Of a stretch of DNA of 64,000 nucleotides, positions 32,759-41,910 are shown one piece after another. The notes below the pieces were generated by a model. The model searched no databases and had not been told where the DNA came from. It saw only the letters and a program-made list of their open reading frames with translations. How positions within the stretch are numbered: position 1 is the stretch's first letter; each line of letters begins with the position of its first letter. The translations under genes were made by a program, and so were the position numbers. Origin of the DNA: Lachnospiraceae bacterium. GTDB lineage: Bacteria; Bacillota; Clostridia; Lachnospirales; Lachnospiraceae. The DNA is taken from the NCBI GenBank assembly GCA_017521605.1, contig JAFXCD010000009.1, forward strand, positions 62,001-126,000, given 5' to 3'.

Positions 32759-33889
32759 TTATTTCTCATGTGTCTCTATCTTTACCACGCTCCAATCATG
32801 ATAAAGATCCTCCGACATAATACCTTGTATGGGTTTCATTAATTGTAGCATAATGGTTTGCTTCTTTCGTTCTATCCGTCCACCCAGATCTCTGTCCAAT
32901 CGCACTCTCAGGGTTACGTCCATATACATGTAATTTCCATCCTCCCGGAAGCCGGTGAACCAGAAATTTAATGTTTCACAGTTTACGACATTGGCGTGAT
33001 TTCTTAAGAAACCAGAGATGTCACAGCTGATAATATCTCCTACCTCCGTTACTGCATCTGCGTAATAAAGCCTCTGTACCCTGCTGCATACAATACTGAT
33101 AAACTTCTCTATACAGAAATCTGCCACTTTTTCCCGAATGGCTGTTATTACTCTATGGGAATCAATACGCCATTTACGCCAAAGCTTGAATTTACTTGCC
33201 AGCCAGGTACCTGTAACAGAAAAAACCACACACCACACAAGACATCCCAACACAATGGGCGCGTAAGACCTGATACTTGGTATCAAAAGAATAATCAGCC
33301 AAAGGGGCACCTGAACGGCACTAAGGAGCCATCCTACAATAGAAAGGAATATGGTGGTTATTTGAAGTGCTCTCCCCGGATATTTGCCGTTTATTATTCT
33401 ATACTCATCACTTCTTCCATACAGCTCCACCAGGTTAATGGTATCTATAGAAGAGATTCTGCATTCTTCCCCGGATTCCTTTATCAAATAATAATGTAAC
33501 CAGGATGTATTATTAAAAGAGGACACTTTCCTTTGATTTCGCATATAAGTGGTAATACGTTTCCAGTGTTTACGTAAGCAGCCTATTTTGTACTCTCCAT
33601 CTATATACATCTGACCACCTTGTGCAAAAATACCTCCGCCAAACCTGGGCGATTGCTGTGCCCAATCCAGACTCTGCCTATGTATCTGGAGATTACGGGA
33701 ACGTAATCTTTTCCGCTGCGCCGTAATTCCTTGCAGAAATTCTTCTGTTACAGGTACCTGCCAGGACTCCTGATTACCGTCAAGGCTGATAGGAAGGGAT
33801 ACTCCCGTACTTGCAAAAATATGATTTATTCTTTCCATGTCCTGCCTTGTTACACAGAGCTGGGCAGGCTGTGTTAATTCTTTTTCCAT
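32759..33889 (-). CDS. uncharacterised membrane protein, paralog B
   Basis: 376 residues with the same layout as paralog A: soluble N-terminus (QRKRLRSRNLQIHRQSLDW, GCLRKHWKRITTYMRNQRK), two membrane helices (about 175-203 and 208-230), and the C-terminal signature DFCIEKF, LYYADAVTEVGDIISCD, VVNCE, NFWF, YMYMDVTLRVRLDRDLG, PIQGIMSEDLYHDW. B and A are the closest pair in the array, suggesting a recent duplication. Its start overlaps the end of paralog C by 16 bp. Confidence 0.85.
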   Translation of the reverse strand: MEKELTQPAQLCVTRQDMERINHIFASTGVSLPISLDGNQESWQVPVTEEFLQGITAQRKRLRSRNLQIHRQSLDWAQQSPRFGGGIFAQGGQMYIDGEYKIGCLRKHWKRITTYMRNQRKVSSFNNTSWLHYYLIKESGEECRISSIDTINLVELYGRSDEYRIINGKYPGRALQITTIFLSIVGWLLSAVQVPLWLIILLIPSIRSYAPIVLGCLVWCVVFSVTGTWLASKFKLWRKWRIDSHRVITAIREKVADFCIEKFISIVCSRVQRLYYADAVTEVGDIISCDISGFLRNHANVVNCETLNFWFTGFREDGNYMYMDVTLRVRLDRDLGGRIERKKQTIMLQLMKPIQGIMSEDLYHDWSVVKIETHEK

Positions 33890-35037
33890 TTAAGGACCTC
33901 CATATTTTCTATATACCAATCCTCTGTCATAATACCATTTATAGGTCTTGTAAATCTTACCTTCACATACAATATGTTTCTCTTCACCTGGTTGCCCTGT
34001 TCTTTATTGGTGAGCCTTAGCATTTGCTTGATATCAATATACTGATTCTCTCCATCCTGGCCAAAATCCTGAAACCAGAAATTTAGTGTTTCACAATTTA
34101 TTACATAGGCATGGCGAAGTAAAAATGGATGCACATCAAAATTTACAAACTGAGCCACATGTTCCATACGCTCCGCATAAAATATACTTTTTATCCGATT
34201 CTGGGCCATGGACACAAAATCATTCATACAGAAATCCGAAATTGTTAATCGAATGTTTTGCAGTACCCGGATAGAAGCTCTTCTGTACTTATAAGAAGTA
34301 ATCTTTTTATAATCATATAGTACCAATGGGAATACACCACCAACACTGCTTAACCATAGCATAAGTGACAGTCCTAAAGCCATATAATCCAGCTTCCCCA
34401 AAACACATAAGATAAAGACAACATAACTTGACAAATGAATCAGTCCAAAGAATCCCAAAGCAAATAAGCTAAATCCTATTCCCAGCTTTTCCCGGTTCCA
34501 CTTTTTTTCATCCCAATAGTCGCAACTGCGATTATACTCTTCCGACTGTAACAGCACATCCTCTGCAGTAATCTGAAAGCTTCCATTCTCTGCTTCTTTA
34601 AAATAATAATCCTTCTGAATATTGTCCCAAAATGAAGTTCCCGGCCCCCACTTATAATGGGGTTTTTTGTAATAGGTAACAACACTCTTCATCTGTTTAC
34701 GCAAATGCCCTACCAGATTTCCCCCATCATAAATAAACTCCGGCTGCTTTGAAAATCTCTTAATACCACCCATGGATACCAGCCATTCTTCATGGGCTTC
34801 CATGTTTATATCCAGCTTCCGAAGCCTCTCTGACTGTAGTGTCAAACTTAACAGCATATCTTCTGTCAAACCCGGTGACGGTGTAAATACTCTTCCATCA
34901 TTTTCGTGACCACAAAACAGATTCCTGCTAGCCAGATATGTTGCCATGGCATTCAATACCTTCTGTTCCGTTTCAGAGGGTTCAACGATATTTTTATTTG
35001 ATTTATTGACAATTTTGTACTTTACTTCCTCTTCCAC
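33874..35037 (-). CDS. uncharacterised membrane protein, paralog C
   Basis: 387 residues and the most divergent in its C-terminus: DFCMNDF, IFYAERMEHVAQFVNFDVHPF, VINCE, NFWF, YIDIKQMLRL, PINGIMTEDWY. Two membrane helices lie near 195-220 and 225-250. The SCD residues conserved in A, B and D read NFD here. The start is placed at a GTG (35037) with AAGGA 6 bases upstream; an earlier GTG at 35064 lacks a site and would overlap paralog D. Confidence 0.82.
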   Translation of the reverse strand: MEEEVKYKIVNKSNKNIVEPSETEQKVLNAMATYLASRNLFCGHENDGRVFTPSPGLTEDMLLSLTLQSERLRKLDINMEAHEEWLVSMGGIKRFSKQPEFIYDGGNLVGHLRKQMKSVVTYYKKPHYKWGPGTSFWDNIQKDYYFKEAENGSFQITAEDVLLQSEEYNRSCDYWDEKKWNREKLGIGFSLFALGFFGLIHLSSYVVFILCVLGKLDYMALGLSLMLWLSSVGGVFPLVLYDYKKITSYKYRRASIRVLQNIRLTISDFCMNDFVSMAQNRIKSIFYAERMEHVAQFVNFDVHPFLLRHAYVINCETLNFWFQDFGQDGENQYIDIKQMLRLTNKEQGNQVKRNILYVKVRFTRPINGIMTEDWYIENMEVLKWKKN

Positions 35038-35050
35038 ACCTTGTTTCCTT

Positions 35051-36172
35051 CTATACTTCCACACTTGTCACATACCAGTCATGATAGAAATCCATGGACA
35101 TGATACTTTCTAATGGTTTCATAAAACGAAGCTTTACTATCAACCTCTTTCTTTTCATGCGCTTTCCCAAGTCGCCGGTCAGTAGTACCTTTTGTCGCAC
35201 ATCCATATACTGACAAGTATCATCCTGTGACATTCCTTCAAACCAAAAATCTATAGTTTCACAGTCTACCACATTTTCATAATCCTTCAAAAAGGAGGAC
35301 AAATCACAACTGACAAAATCTCCTATTTCTTCCATGCTGTCTGCATAAAAAATACGTTTCAGCCGGCTACTGGTCATAGCGATAAACTTCTCCATACAAA
35401 AAAGCGGCCATTGCTGTCGGATAATTTGCAAGGCTTTGTGGGACTTCCATCTATCTCTAAAGCGTACACCTTGTCGAATTATAAAGAGCTTTGTTACCCA
35501 ATCCATCCCGCAGAAACCGGCCATAATTAGGTAAAGTACAACCTCAAGATGACAAAATAGTTCTATCACACTAGTGATACAATAGGATACAAATCCTATG
35601 GCTACACCTGTTACTATCCACCAATAGAAGAGCTGTGCAATAAACTTTGCTTTTTCCTTTTTCAGATTCTGTTCCATAGGATATTCCTGTTCCCAACCAA
35701 TTTCAGTCCTTGGCACTCTCCTCTCAAAAGACAGTTTATTCCCTTCTTCCGGCTCCTGCCGCATGGTATAGTAGTGCCAGCTTTTGGCTTTCCATCGGTC
35801 AATTACCTGGTGCCCTCGACTATATTCCAAAGTATGTTTTGTCAGCTTCTGCAAAACTCTTACCCGGAATGCTCCATCCTGCCAAATCTTTTCATTTTGT
35901 ATAAATTGCAGTTCTTCATCCTTAGTTTTGTAAAATTCATCCTGCTCATAAATCTTAAGCGTCAGTCCCTGTTTCTTTAATCTCTTCTGTTGCATCAGCA
36001 ATGCATCCACAATCTCCGGACTGACTCTTTTTTGAAATTCTTTCCAATCCGGTTCTTCTATTCGGTTTTCCAGCAATTCACTCTTGCTAATTCTGTAGGA
36101 TGTGATTGTGGCAATCAATTCCCTTTCTTCTATGTTCCGCATTTCTATTTCAGGGTTATTATTATCAGACAT
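35051..36172 (-). CDS. uncharacterised membrane protein, paralog D (first gene of the operon)
   Basis: 373 residues. It has the family pattern: N-terminal QQKRLKKQGLTLKIYEQDEF, VRVLQKLTKHTLEYSRGHQ, two membrane helices (about 180-208 and 213-235), then LFCMEKF, IFYADSMEEIGDFVSCD, VVDCE, DFWF, YMDVRQKVLLTGDLG and PLESIMSMDFYHDW. The start at 36172 has AGGAGAGG upstream. A possible promoter lies at 36339-36344. Confidence 0.85.
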   Translation of the reverse strand: MSDNNNPEIEMRNIEERELIATITSYRISKSELLENRIEEPDWKEFQKRVSPEIVDALLMQQKRLKKQGLTLKIYEQDEFYKTKDEELQFIQNEKIWQDGAFRVRVLQKLTKHTLEYSRGHQVIDRWKAKSWHYYTMRQEPEEGNKLSFERRVPRTEIGWEQEYPMEQNLKKEKAKFIAQLFYWWIVTGVAIGFVSYCITSVIELFCHLEVVLYLIMAGFCGMDWVTKLFIIRQGVRFRDRWKSHKALQIIRQQWPLFCMEKFIAMTSSRLKRIFYADSMEEIGDFVSCDLSSFLKDYENVVDCETIDFWFEGMSQDDTCQYMDVRQKVLLTGDLGKRMKRKRLIVKLRFMKPLESIMSMDFYHDWYVTSVEV

Positions 36173-36413
36173 CCTGTTTTTCCTCTCCTCATGGTACGAA
36201 CCATCATCTGCTGTACATAAACAAGTATATCAAAGGTCACTATTTTTGACAATGAAATAGGGAAAGCTGGTGATAGGTTACTTTGTTTAACCTCCACCAA
36301 GTAAGTTCCCTTATTTCTACTTATATCTACACGCACATATTATACCATATTTCACCATTTCCTGCATAAATATATTCTGTTTCCTGTTTGCGTCTTCTGT
36401 CCTCTCTCCCAAT
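36173..36413. other. spacer before the four-paralog operon
   Basis: No reading frame of note. A TATAAT on the minus strand at 36339-36344 is the best -10 candidate for the operon; its -35 is poor. Nothing else structured is seen apart from the terminator of the neighbouring gene that starts at 36414. Confidence 0.4.
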
Positions 36414-36457
36414 CAAAAAAGACAGCCACCCGCCGCCTTTTCAAGCACAGGTGTCTG
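36414..36457 (-). terminator. likely terminator after the cytidylate-kinase-like gene
   Basis: Minus strand: AGACA-CC pairs with GG-(TGGC)-TGTCT in an imperfect GC-rich stem, followed by six T. It begins 16 bp after the stop at 36473. Confidence 0.6.
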
Positions 36458-36472
36458 CCCTAATATACTTAC

Positions 36473-37075
36473 TTATTTACTTTCCCCTCTGCGGGCACGG
36501 ATGTAATCCGCCAGCATAGCCACGGTACCGTCTATACCTAAACGGCTACTGTTTACACACAAGTCGTAGCTTCTTGAATCGCCCCATTTACTGTCACAGT
36601 AGGAGTTGTGATACTGTTTTCTATATACGTCATGGCGCTCCATTTTCTTGCGTGCTTCCTCTTTAGAGATATCATACACCTCCTGTACGCGCTTGGTCTT
36701 ACATTCCTTATCACCCAGGATAAAGATGGATATCATTCCTTCAAAATCCTTCAGCACCATCTCCGCACAACGACCTACAATAACAAAGGATTCTCCCTTT
36801 TCTGCTTTTCTCTTAATATAGTCAAACTGCATCATGGCAATATGATCGCTGGGAGATGAAGAGTGACCTTTTATGGTTCTGGACAAAAGCACATTTCTGG
36901 GCTTCTCGTCGAATTTCTTCAAGGTTGCCAAGTCCAGATTCTTCTCTTCTGCAATATGATCCAACAGATTGTGGTCATACATGGGTATATTGAACTTCTT
37001 GGACAAAGCCTCCGCAATTACATGACCTCCACTGCCGAACTCTCGTCCGATTGAAATAATTAATTGTTTCTCCAT
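36473..37075 (-). CDS. cytidylate kinase-like family protein
   Basis: 200 residues. P-loop-like N-terminus IISIGREFGSGGHVIAEALS, then MYDHNLLDHIAEE, SFVIVGRCAEMVLKD and RVQEVYDISKEEARKKMERHD, with KQYHNSYCDSKWGDSRSYDL. This is the Firmicute cytidylate-kinase-like group, usually of unknown substrate and distinct from housekeeping Cmk. The start at 37075 has GGAGGG upstream. It is 11 bp downstream of the permease gene. Confidence 0.88.
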   Translation of the reverse strand: MEKQLIISIGREFGSGGHVIAEALSKKFNIPMYDHNLLDHIAEEKNLDLATLKKFDEKPRNVLLSRTIKGHSSSPSDHIAMMQFDYIKRKAEKGESFVIVGRCAEMVLKDFEGMISIFILGDKECKTKRVQEVYDISKEEARKKMERHDVYRKQYHNSYCDSKWGDSRSYDLCVNSSRLGIDGTVAMLADYIRARRGESK

Positions 37076-37086
37076 AAGCACCCTCC

Positions 37087-38436
37087 TTACAGATATCGTA
37101 CATAAATACATACCATGGAAATCACCATGACTAAGATAGTTGCCGGTACCGCATATTTACAATACTTACCCCAACCGATAATATGCCCTTCCTTGGCTGC
37201 CATGGAGATACCCACTACATTGGCAGAAGCTCCGATGGGAGTTGCACTGCCACCGATATCCGTACCCATAGACAGAGTCCATGCCAGTACATCCAAATCC
37301 ACACCCTGCGTTGCAGATAAAGTCTTAATAACGGGAATCATAGTGGCTGCAAAAGGAATATTATCCACAAAAGCGCTGGCAATGGCAGAAACCCAAAGCA
37401 CGATGGCAATCATCAGATAGATATTTCCTTCACTGACCTGACCGATATATTCTGCCACCTTGGTCAATGCGCCGGTCTGTTCCAAACCGCCCACTACCAC
37501 AAACAAACCAATGAAGAAAAAGATGGTTTCATAATCCAGCTTCTTTATGATAATCATAGCATCTTTTCCGGAAGTTATCAATGTTACAATGGCAATAAAT
37601 AAACCGATTGTTGCTACTGTCAATCCGGTCTGGGCATGAGTCACCAACAATACAACTGCTGTTGCAAAAATCACACAGCTGATAGCAAAGGCTCTCTTGT
37701 TTTCAATGGCCTCGCCGGGGTTGGGATAGCTTACAGTACCAGCTGTGTTGTTATTCTTGGAAAGCTCCTTCCGGAAGCAGAAATAAAAATACAATACAAT
37801 AAATACCATGGAAATCAGTGCTATCAAACCGGTATTCGTAACAAAGTCCGAAAAACTATAGTGCAAAGAGGTACCGATAATAATATTCGGGGGATCTCCG
37901 CACATAGTAGCAGAACCACCTAAATTGGCACAGAAAATCTCTGCCAGAATCATGGGAACCGGATTAAATTTAAGAAGCTGCGCCAACTCCACAGTGACTG
38001 CTGCCAGGAATAAAATAACCGTAATACTATCAATAAACATAGCCAGTACTGCAGACATCAGCATAAAGGTAATAAGAATCGGTACTGCACGATATTTTAC
38101 AGCCTTGGCAATACTTAAACATAACCAACGGAAGAAACCGGCTCTTCCCATACCTTCTACCATAACCATCATACCTGCGATAAATACAATGGTAGCCCAG
38201 TTAATACCTGCTACTGCCTCCTCATGCTCACCGGCCGCATACCAAAAACTTGGCTCGATAAAACTATGTAAACTCAAGGTTTCCATAATAGCGGGCATAC
38301 TGTGCATGCAGAATCCAAACACCACTACCAGGGTCAGCAAACCACACCCCAAGGTCACATAATGTCTCTTAATTTTGTCCAACACGATTAATACAAACAT
38401 TAACACAAAAATCGTTACTGCTGCTACTGTTGCCAT
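37087..38436 (-). CDS. ArsB/NhaD family ion permease
   Basis: 449 residues, about eleven membrane helices. Family signs are FCANLGGSATMCGDPPNIII in the first half and SMGTDIGGSATPIGASANVV in the second, the two re-entrant loop motifs of the ion transporter superfamily, plus AFVDNIPFAATMIPVI. It exports or exchanges ions such as Na+ or an oxyanion; the substrate cannot be assigned. Co-transcribed with the kinase-like gene. Confidence 0.88.
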   Translation of the reverse strand: MATVAAVTIFVLMFVLIVLDKIKRHYVTLGCGLLTLVVVFGFCMHSMPAIMETLSLHSFIEPSFWYAAGEHEEAVAGINWATIVFIAGMMVMVEGMGRAGFFRWLCLSIAKAVKYRAVPILITFMLMSAVLAMFIDSITVILFLAAVTVELAQLLKFNPVPMILAEIFCANLGGSATMCGDPPNIIIGTSLHYSFSDFVTNTGLIALISMVFIVLYFYFCFRKELSKNNNTAGTVSYPNPGEAIENKRAFAISCVIFATAVVLLVTHAQTGLTVATIGLFIAIVTLITSGKDAMIIIKKLDYETIFFFIGLFVVVGGLEQTGALTKVAEYIGQVSEGNIYLMIAIVLWVSAIASAFVDNIPFAATMIPVIKTLSATQGVDLDVLAWTLSMGTDIGGSATPIGASANVVGISMAAKEGHIIGWGKYCKYAVPATILVMVISMVCIYVRYL

Positions 38437-38487
38437 CTCAAGTTCCTCTTTTCATAAATTCTAAAAATTCTATAAACACCGTCCCTT

Positions 38488-38516
38488 AACTTACTCCTCT
38501 TCTTTACAAAAGTCAA
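38488..38516 (-). promoter_or_regulatory. promoter of the ArsB/NhaD-kinase operon
   Basis: TTGACT (38511-38516) and TAAGTT (38488-38493) separated by 17 bp, 51 bp before the permease start codon. Confidence 0.65.
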
Positions 38517-38590
38517 GTGCTAAAGCATTTTTTCAGCTAATTTATGGTAAAGAAATCCTTTCCCCTTGTCCGATTTGGAAAAAATAACAA

Positions 38591-38616
38591 GAAAAGAGGC
38601 ACGCTTTTCGCATGCC
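38591..38616 (-). terminator. intrinsic terminator after the xylanase gene
   Basis: Stem GGCATGC-GAAAA-GCGTGCC (one G-U pair) at 38598-38616 followed by TCTTTTC on the minus strand, 12 bp after the stop at 38629. Confidence 0.8.
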
Positions 38617-38628
38617 CCCCAGAATCAA

Positions 38629-40785
38629 TTATTCTTTTGTTTGCGTTTCCTGTGCTTCTGCTGTCGGCTCTTCAGTCTTCACTACCTCTGCTTTTGAACC
38701 CTTTTTCTTTCCGGATAATAATATAAGTCCCACTCCTGCAACTGCTGCCACACCGGCAATCACTGCCGGTAATACTAACTTTCCTTTTCCCTCTGTCTTT
38801 TGAACCTGTGGTGATTCTGTAGACTTAGGTGTCTCTGTCACCTCCGGAGCTTTCGTCAATTGTGGTTCCTCCGTAGGTTTGGGAGCTTCTGTTGCTTTCG
38901 GCTCCTCTGTCGGTTCCGGGGTAGGATTGTTCTTGGCACTCAGCATGGTAGGGTCTACAAAGGCCCAATATGCCGGCTTTGCCTTATAATCATCATCAAA
39001 AAGTAATGGACACTGCTTCCTCTTACCATTGGAACCACCTCCCACATTGGACGAACTCTGCAACCAGGAATACTTATCCACCACTCCCCACCAGGTTAAG
39101 CCCGTTACCTTATAGCCTTCCTGCATGGCCATCTTCACTGCATTATTATAGATTCTCATATAATAAAGAGCCTGACGTCTGTACTCATCTGCCTTGGTGG
39201 CATCCGTACCATCATAGTTGGTAGAGGATGACACATCCCACTCTGTAATCTGTACCGAACCAGCTGCCTTGGCATATTCAATGATATAGCCGGTGAGCAA
39301 ACTGGCATCGGGAGAATTCAGACCATAATGGCCCTGCATACCAAAACCGTCCAAACGGGTGCCCTCGGCAGCCTTTACATCATTAATCAGTTTAACAATA
39401 CCATCCTTTTTATGTAGGTTAAACTCGTTATAATCATTGTAATACAATTCCAACTCTGCGGGCGCATATTTATTGGCATAACGGAAAGCATTGATAATGT
39501 ACTCATTGCTCTGGTATACATGCCACCAGCTGGAATTACTGCCATGAGTAGCCTGGCTTAAGGACTCATTGGGATTTTCTGCGTCCGTACGATACTTCTT
39601 ACCCTGGTCACTGACTGCCTCATTTACCACATCCCAGCCATAAAACATACCCTTATAAGGACTGTCCTCACCGGTGAAATGCTCCAGCACTGTAGCTATA
39701 TACCACTCCAGACGCTTGTTCATTTCTTCTTTGCTTACATAATCCTTGGATGCATCATAATCCTCATGGAAAAACCACTCAGGAGTCTGGGAATGCCATA
39801 CCAACACATGGCCTCGCACCTTAATCTGCTTATCCGGATTCTCCTCATTCCACTCCGATATCACATTCAAGAGCTTCTCTGCCCGTGAATAATTCAATAC
39901 AGGAACTACCATCTTCTCTCCGTTAAATACCACTTCTTCGGTACCCGGTACGTTATTGTTGCTATAGCCAAACAGAGCATCCGGCTTCAACGCATTCCCT
40001 AAAGTAACTGCATTGAAATGTTTGGTAACCAGTGCCATACAATATTCATCATTAATATCTGCCGTATCAATGGAGGTACCTACGATAAAGTCCTCCCCCA
40101 TCTCTGCTGTAACAGCATCTCTGAGAGCCGGTACATCTTCAATTTCCACCGGTTCCTTTTCAATTTCTTTCAAGGTCACTCCGGTTACATAATACTCACC
40201 CTTTACGCAATCCCCCTGACCATAATTGGTACCCTGCTCCAAAAGACGAATCACTACCTGCTCCGGTGCCTTACCGTTATTTAGCTTAAAGGTACCTTCG
40301 TATTTGGTCCACTTGCCCGGCTCTAAGGTCTGACTGGCGGTTCCCTGAATCTCCGGTGAATAGGAACCAAGATAAGCAGTCTGTCCATCCACTGTTACAT
40401 AGGGGGCAAATTCCAGCACTCTCTGGTCCGCAGGTGCTCCCTGATAATCCTCGCTCAACTTTGCATAGAAGGAGAATTCATACTCTTTACCATCACGCAC
40501 CCGGTCCGTAATATCCTGAGCAAAGCAATCGTAAGCAGAAGTTCTGCCTGAAATCTTACCACAGGTAACCACATCTCCATAGATGGGAGCTTCCATAGTT
40601 TCTGCACTAATGGTGGCTTCTCCTGCTCCTGCCTTCCATGCAGAAACATCAGCTTCTGCAAAATCAGGGTTCGCAATCAAATTCTTGCTTTCTGCCCAAG
40701 TCTTTAAGGATAAACCACTAAAAGTACTCAAAGATAACATGCCTGCCAGACAGAGGGCTGCGCCTCTTTTTAATCTTTTCTTCAT
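38629..40785 (-). CDS. secreted, membrane-anchored GH10 endo-1,4-beta-xylanase with an N-terminal CBM22-like module
   Basis: 718 residues. A signal peptide covers residues 1-31 (KKRLKRGAALCLAGML, TWAES). A carbohydrate-binding module of CBM22 type spans about 33-190, then the GH10 barrel: VRGHVLVWHSQTPEWF, the acid/base Glu in WDVVNEAVSD, LYYNDYNEF and the nucleophile Glu in VQITEWDVSS. A Thr/Pro/Glu-rich linker leads to a C-terminal membrane helix (VLPAVIAGVAAVAGVGLILL) and a short charged tail, so the enzyme stays on the cell. It cuts xylan chains. Expression is probably under CcpA (cre at 40893-40906). Confidence 0.93.
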   Translation of the reverse strand: MKKRLKRGAALCLAGMLSLSTFSGLSLKTWAESKNLIANPDFAEADVSAWKAGAGEATISAETMEAPIYGDVVTCGKISGRTSAYDCFAQDITDRVRDGKEYEFSFYAKLSEDYQGAPADQRVLEFAPYVTVDGQTAYLGSYSPEIQGTASQTLEPGKWTKYEGTFKLNNGKAPEQVVIRLLEQGTNYGQGDCVKGEYYVTGVTLKEIEKEPVEIEDVPALRDAVTAEMGEDFIVGTSIDTADINDEYCMALVTKHFNAVTLGNALKPDALFGYSNNNVPGTEEVVFNGEKMVVPVLNYSRAEKLLNVISEWNEENPDKQIKVRGHVLVWHSQTPEWFFHEDYDASKDYVSKEEMNKRLEWYIATVLEHFTGEDSPYKGMFYGWDVVNEAVSDQGKKYRTDAENPNESLSQATHGSNSSWWHVYQSNEYIINAFRYANKYAPAELELYYNDYNEFNLHKKDGIVKLINDVKAAEGTRLDGFGMQGHYGLNSPDASLLTGYIIEYAKAAGSVQITEWDVSSSTNYDGTDATKADEYRRQALYYMRIYNNAVKMAMQEGYKVTGLTWWGVVDKYSWLQSSSNVGGGSNGKRKQCPLLFDDDYKAKPAYWAFVDPTMLSAKNNPTPEPTEEPKATEAPKPTEEPQLTKAPEVTETPKSTESPQVQKTEGKGKLVLPAVIAGVAAVAGVGLILLSGKKKGSKAEVVKTEEPTAEAQETQTKE

Positions 40786-40883
40786 CTAATTAATACCTCC
40801 TTATTCCTTTCCACTCAAGAAAAGTGGACATCCAACCATGTCCGTCGTACACACACTGTACTCACATAATTTTCTTTAATTAA

Positions 40884-40919
40884 AAGGGTACATGAAAGCG
40901 TTTACATTCATGTACCCTT
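40884..40919 (-). terminator. inverted repeat: terminator of the antiporter gene enclosing a cre site
   Basis: Perfect 13-bp arms (40884-40896 and 40907-40919, AAGGGTACATGAA and its complement) with a 10-base loop, followed on the minus strand by TTTTAATT. It lies 65 bp after the antiporter stop and about 100 bp before the xylanase start. Confidence 0.7.
40893..40906 (-). promoter_or_regulatory. CcpA cre site before the xylanase gene
   Basis: TGAAAGCGTTTACA fits the Bacillus/Clostridium cre consensus TGWAANCGNTNWCA at every position. A TATAAT at 40920-40925 on the minus strand lies just upstream, so the cre overlaps the expected transcription start, the position expected for repression when preferred sugars are present. 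Confidence 0.8.
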
Positions 40920-40983
40920 ATTATATCGAAGTTTTTACCCCTCGGCTTATAGATTCTTGTGATTTAATACGCAATTCTTGCTA

Positions 40984-41910
40984 TTATCGCAACAAATACA
41001 CAAAATATGCTGCATAACATACTACCATAATAATTCCCCAAGGTCTGGTCAGCTTCTTCTTACCAATGGTTGCCACCCAAAGAAGCACACCTGCTGCAAT
41101 AGCAATAATGGTATCAATAGCGAAGCTGGATTCAAAGGTAATAGGAATAATCAATGCACTGGTACCCAGTACAAACAGGATGTTAAAAATATTACTTCCC
41201 ACAACGTTACCAATAGCAATATCTGCATTGCCTTTCTTTGCAGCAGTTACAGAGGTAACCAGCTCCGGCAGGGAGGTTCCCAATGCCACAATAGTCAGAC
41301 CTATAAACTTCTCAGACAAGCCGATAAGCTGTGCAATTTTTTTAGCAGCCTCTACAGCAATATTACTTCCTAAAACCACTACCACACCACCAATCAGTGC
41401 GAACAAAAGTAACTTCCAAAAAGGACGTTCTTCTTTTTTCTCTTCCTCAGCTGTACCTTTCTTAGCCAGCACAAACAGATAGGCCAGATATACAATGAAC
41501 ATAGCCCAGAAGACGATACCTTCCACGAAATTGATGCTGTTACCCATAACCCCCATGACTAACAACACACCTGTTACTACCAGCATATAAGGAATTTCAA
41601 TAAACAATGTGGACTTTTGTACTGCTACCGAGGTAATCAGACCGGTTAAGCCTAAAATAATAAAAATGTTTAAAATATTACTTCCTACTACATTACCTAC
41701 AGCAATACCTGCATTACCCTTTAGTGCTGCCGTAATACTTACTGCCGCTTCCGGAGCACTTGTACCCATGGCCACAATAGTCAGACCTACTACCAGCTGC
41801 GGAATACCAAACTTGGAGGCAATACCTGCAGCTCCGTCTACAAACCAGTCAGCACCCTTCACCAACATTACAAAACCTAATACCAATAATAATATTTGGC
41901 CAACTATCAT
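40984..41910 (-). CDS. calcium/sodium antiporter (CaCA superfamily)
   Basis: 308 residues, about ten membrane helices, made of two inverted halves. Each half has the alpha-repeat: TIVAMGTSAPEAAVSI with GNVVGSNILNIFIILG, and TIVALGTSLPELVTSV with GNVVGSNIFNILFVLG, the conserved ion-binding Glu in both. It exchanges Ca2+ for Na+ (or H+). The ATG at 41910 overlaps the stop of a 43-residue membrane protein gene (ATGA). Confidence 0.93.
   Translation of the reverse strand: MIVGQILLLVLGFVMLVKGADWFVDGAAGIASKFGIPQLVVGLTIVAMGTSAPEAAVSITAALKGNAGIAVGNVVGSNILNIFIILGLTGLITSVAVQKSTLFIEIPYMLVVTGVLLVMGVMGNSINFVEGIVFWAMFIVYLAYLFVLAKKGTAEEEKKEERPFWKLLLFALIGGVVVVLGSNIAVEAAKKIAQLIGLSEKFIGLTIVALGTSLPELVTSVTAAKKGNADIAIGNVVGSNIFNILFVLGTSALIIPITFESSFAIDTIIAIAAGVLLWVATIGKKKLTRPWGIIMVVCYAAYFVYLLR

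Noticed and set aside
37115-37420. 101-residue plus-strand reading frame opposite the permease gene
   Set aside because: A mirror of the hydrophobic codon pattern of the permease on the other strand.
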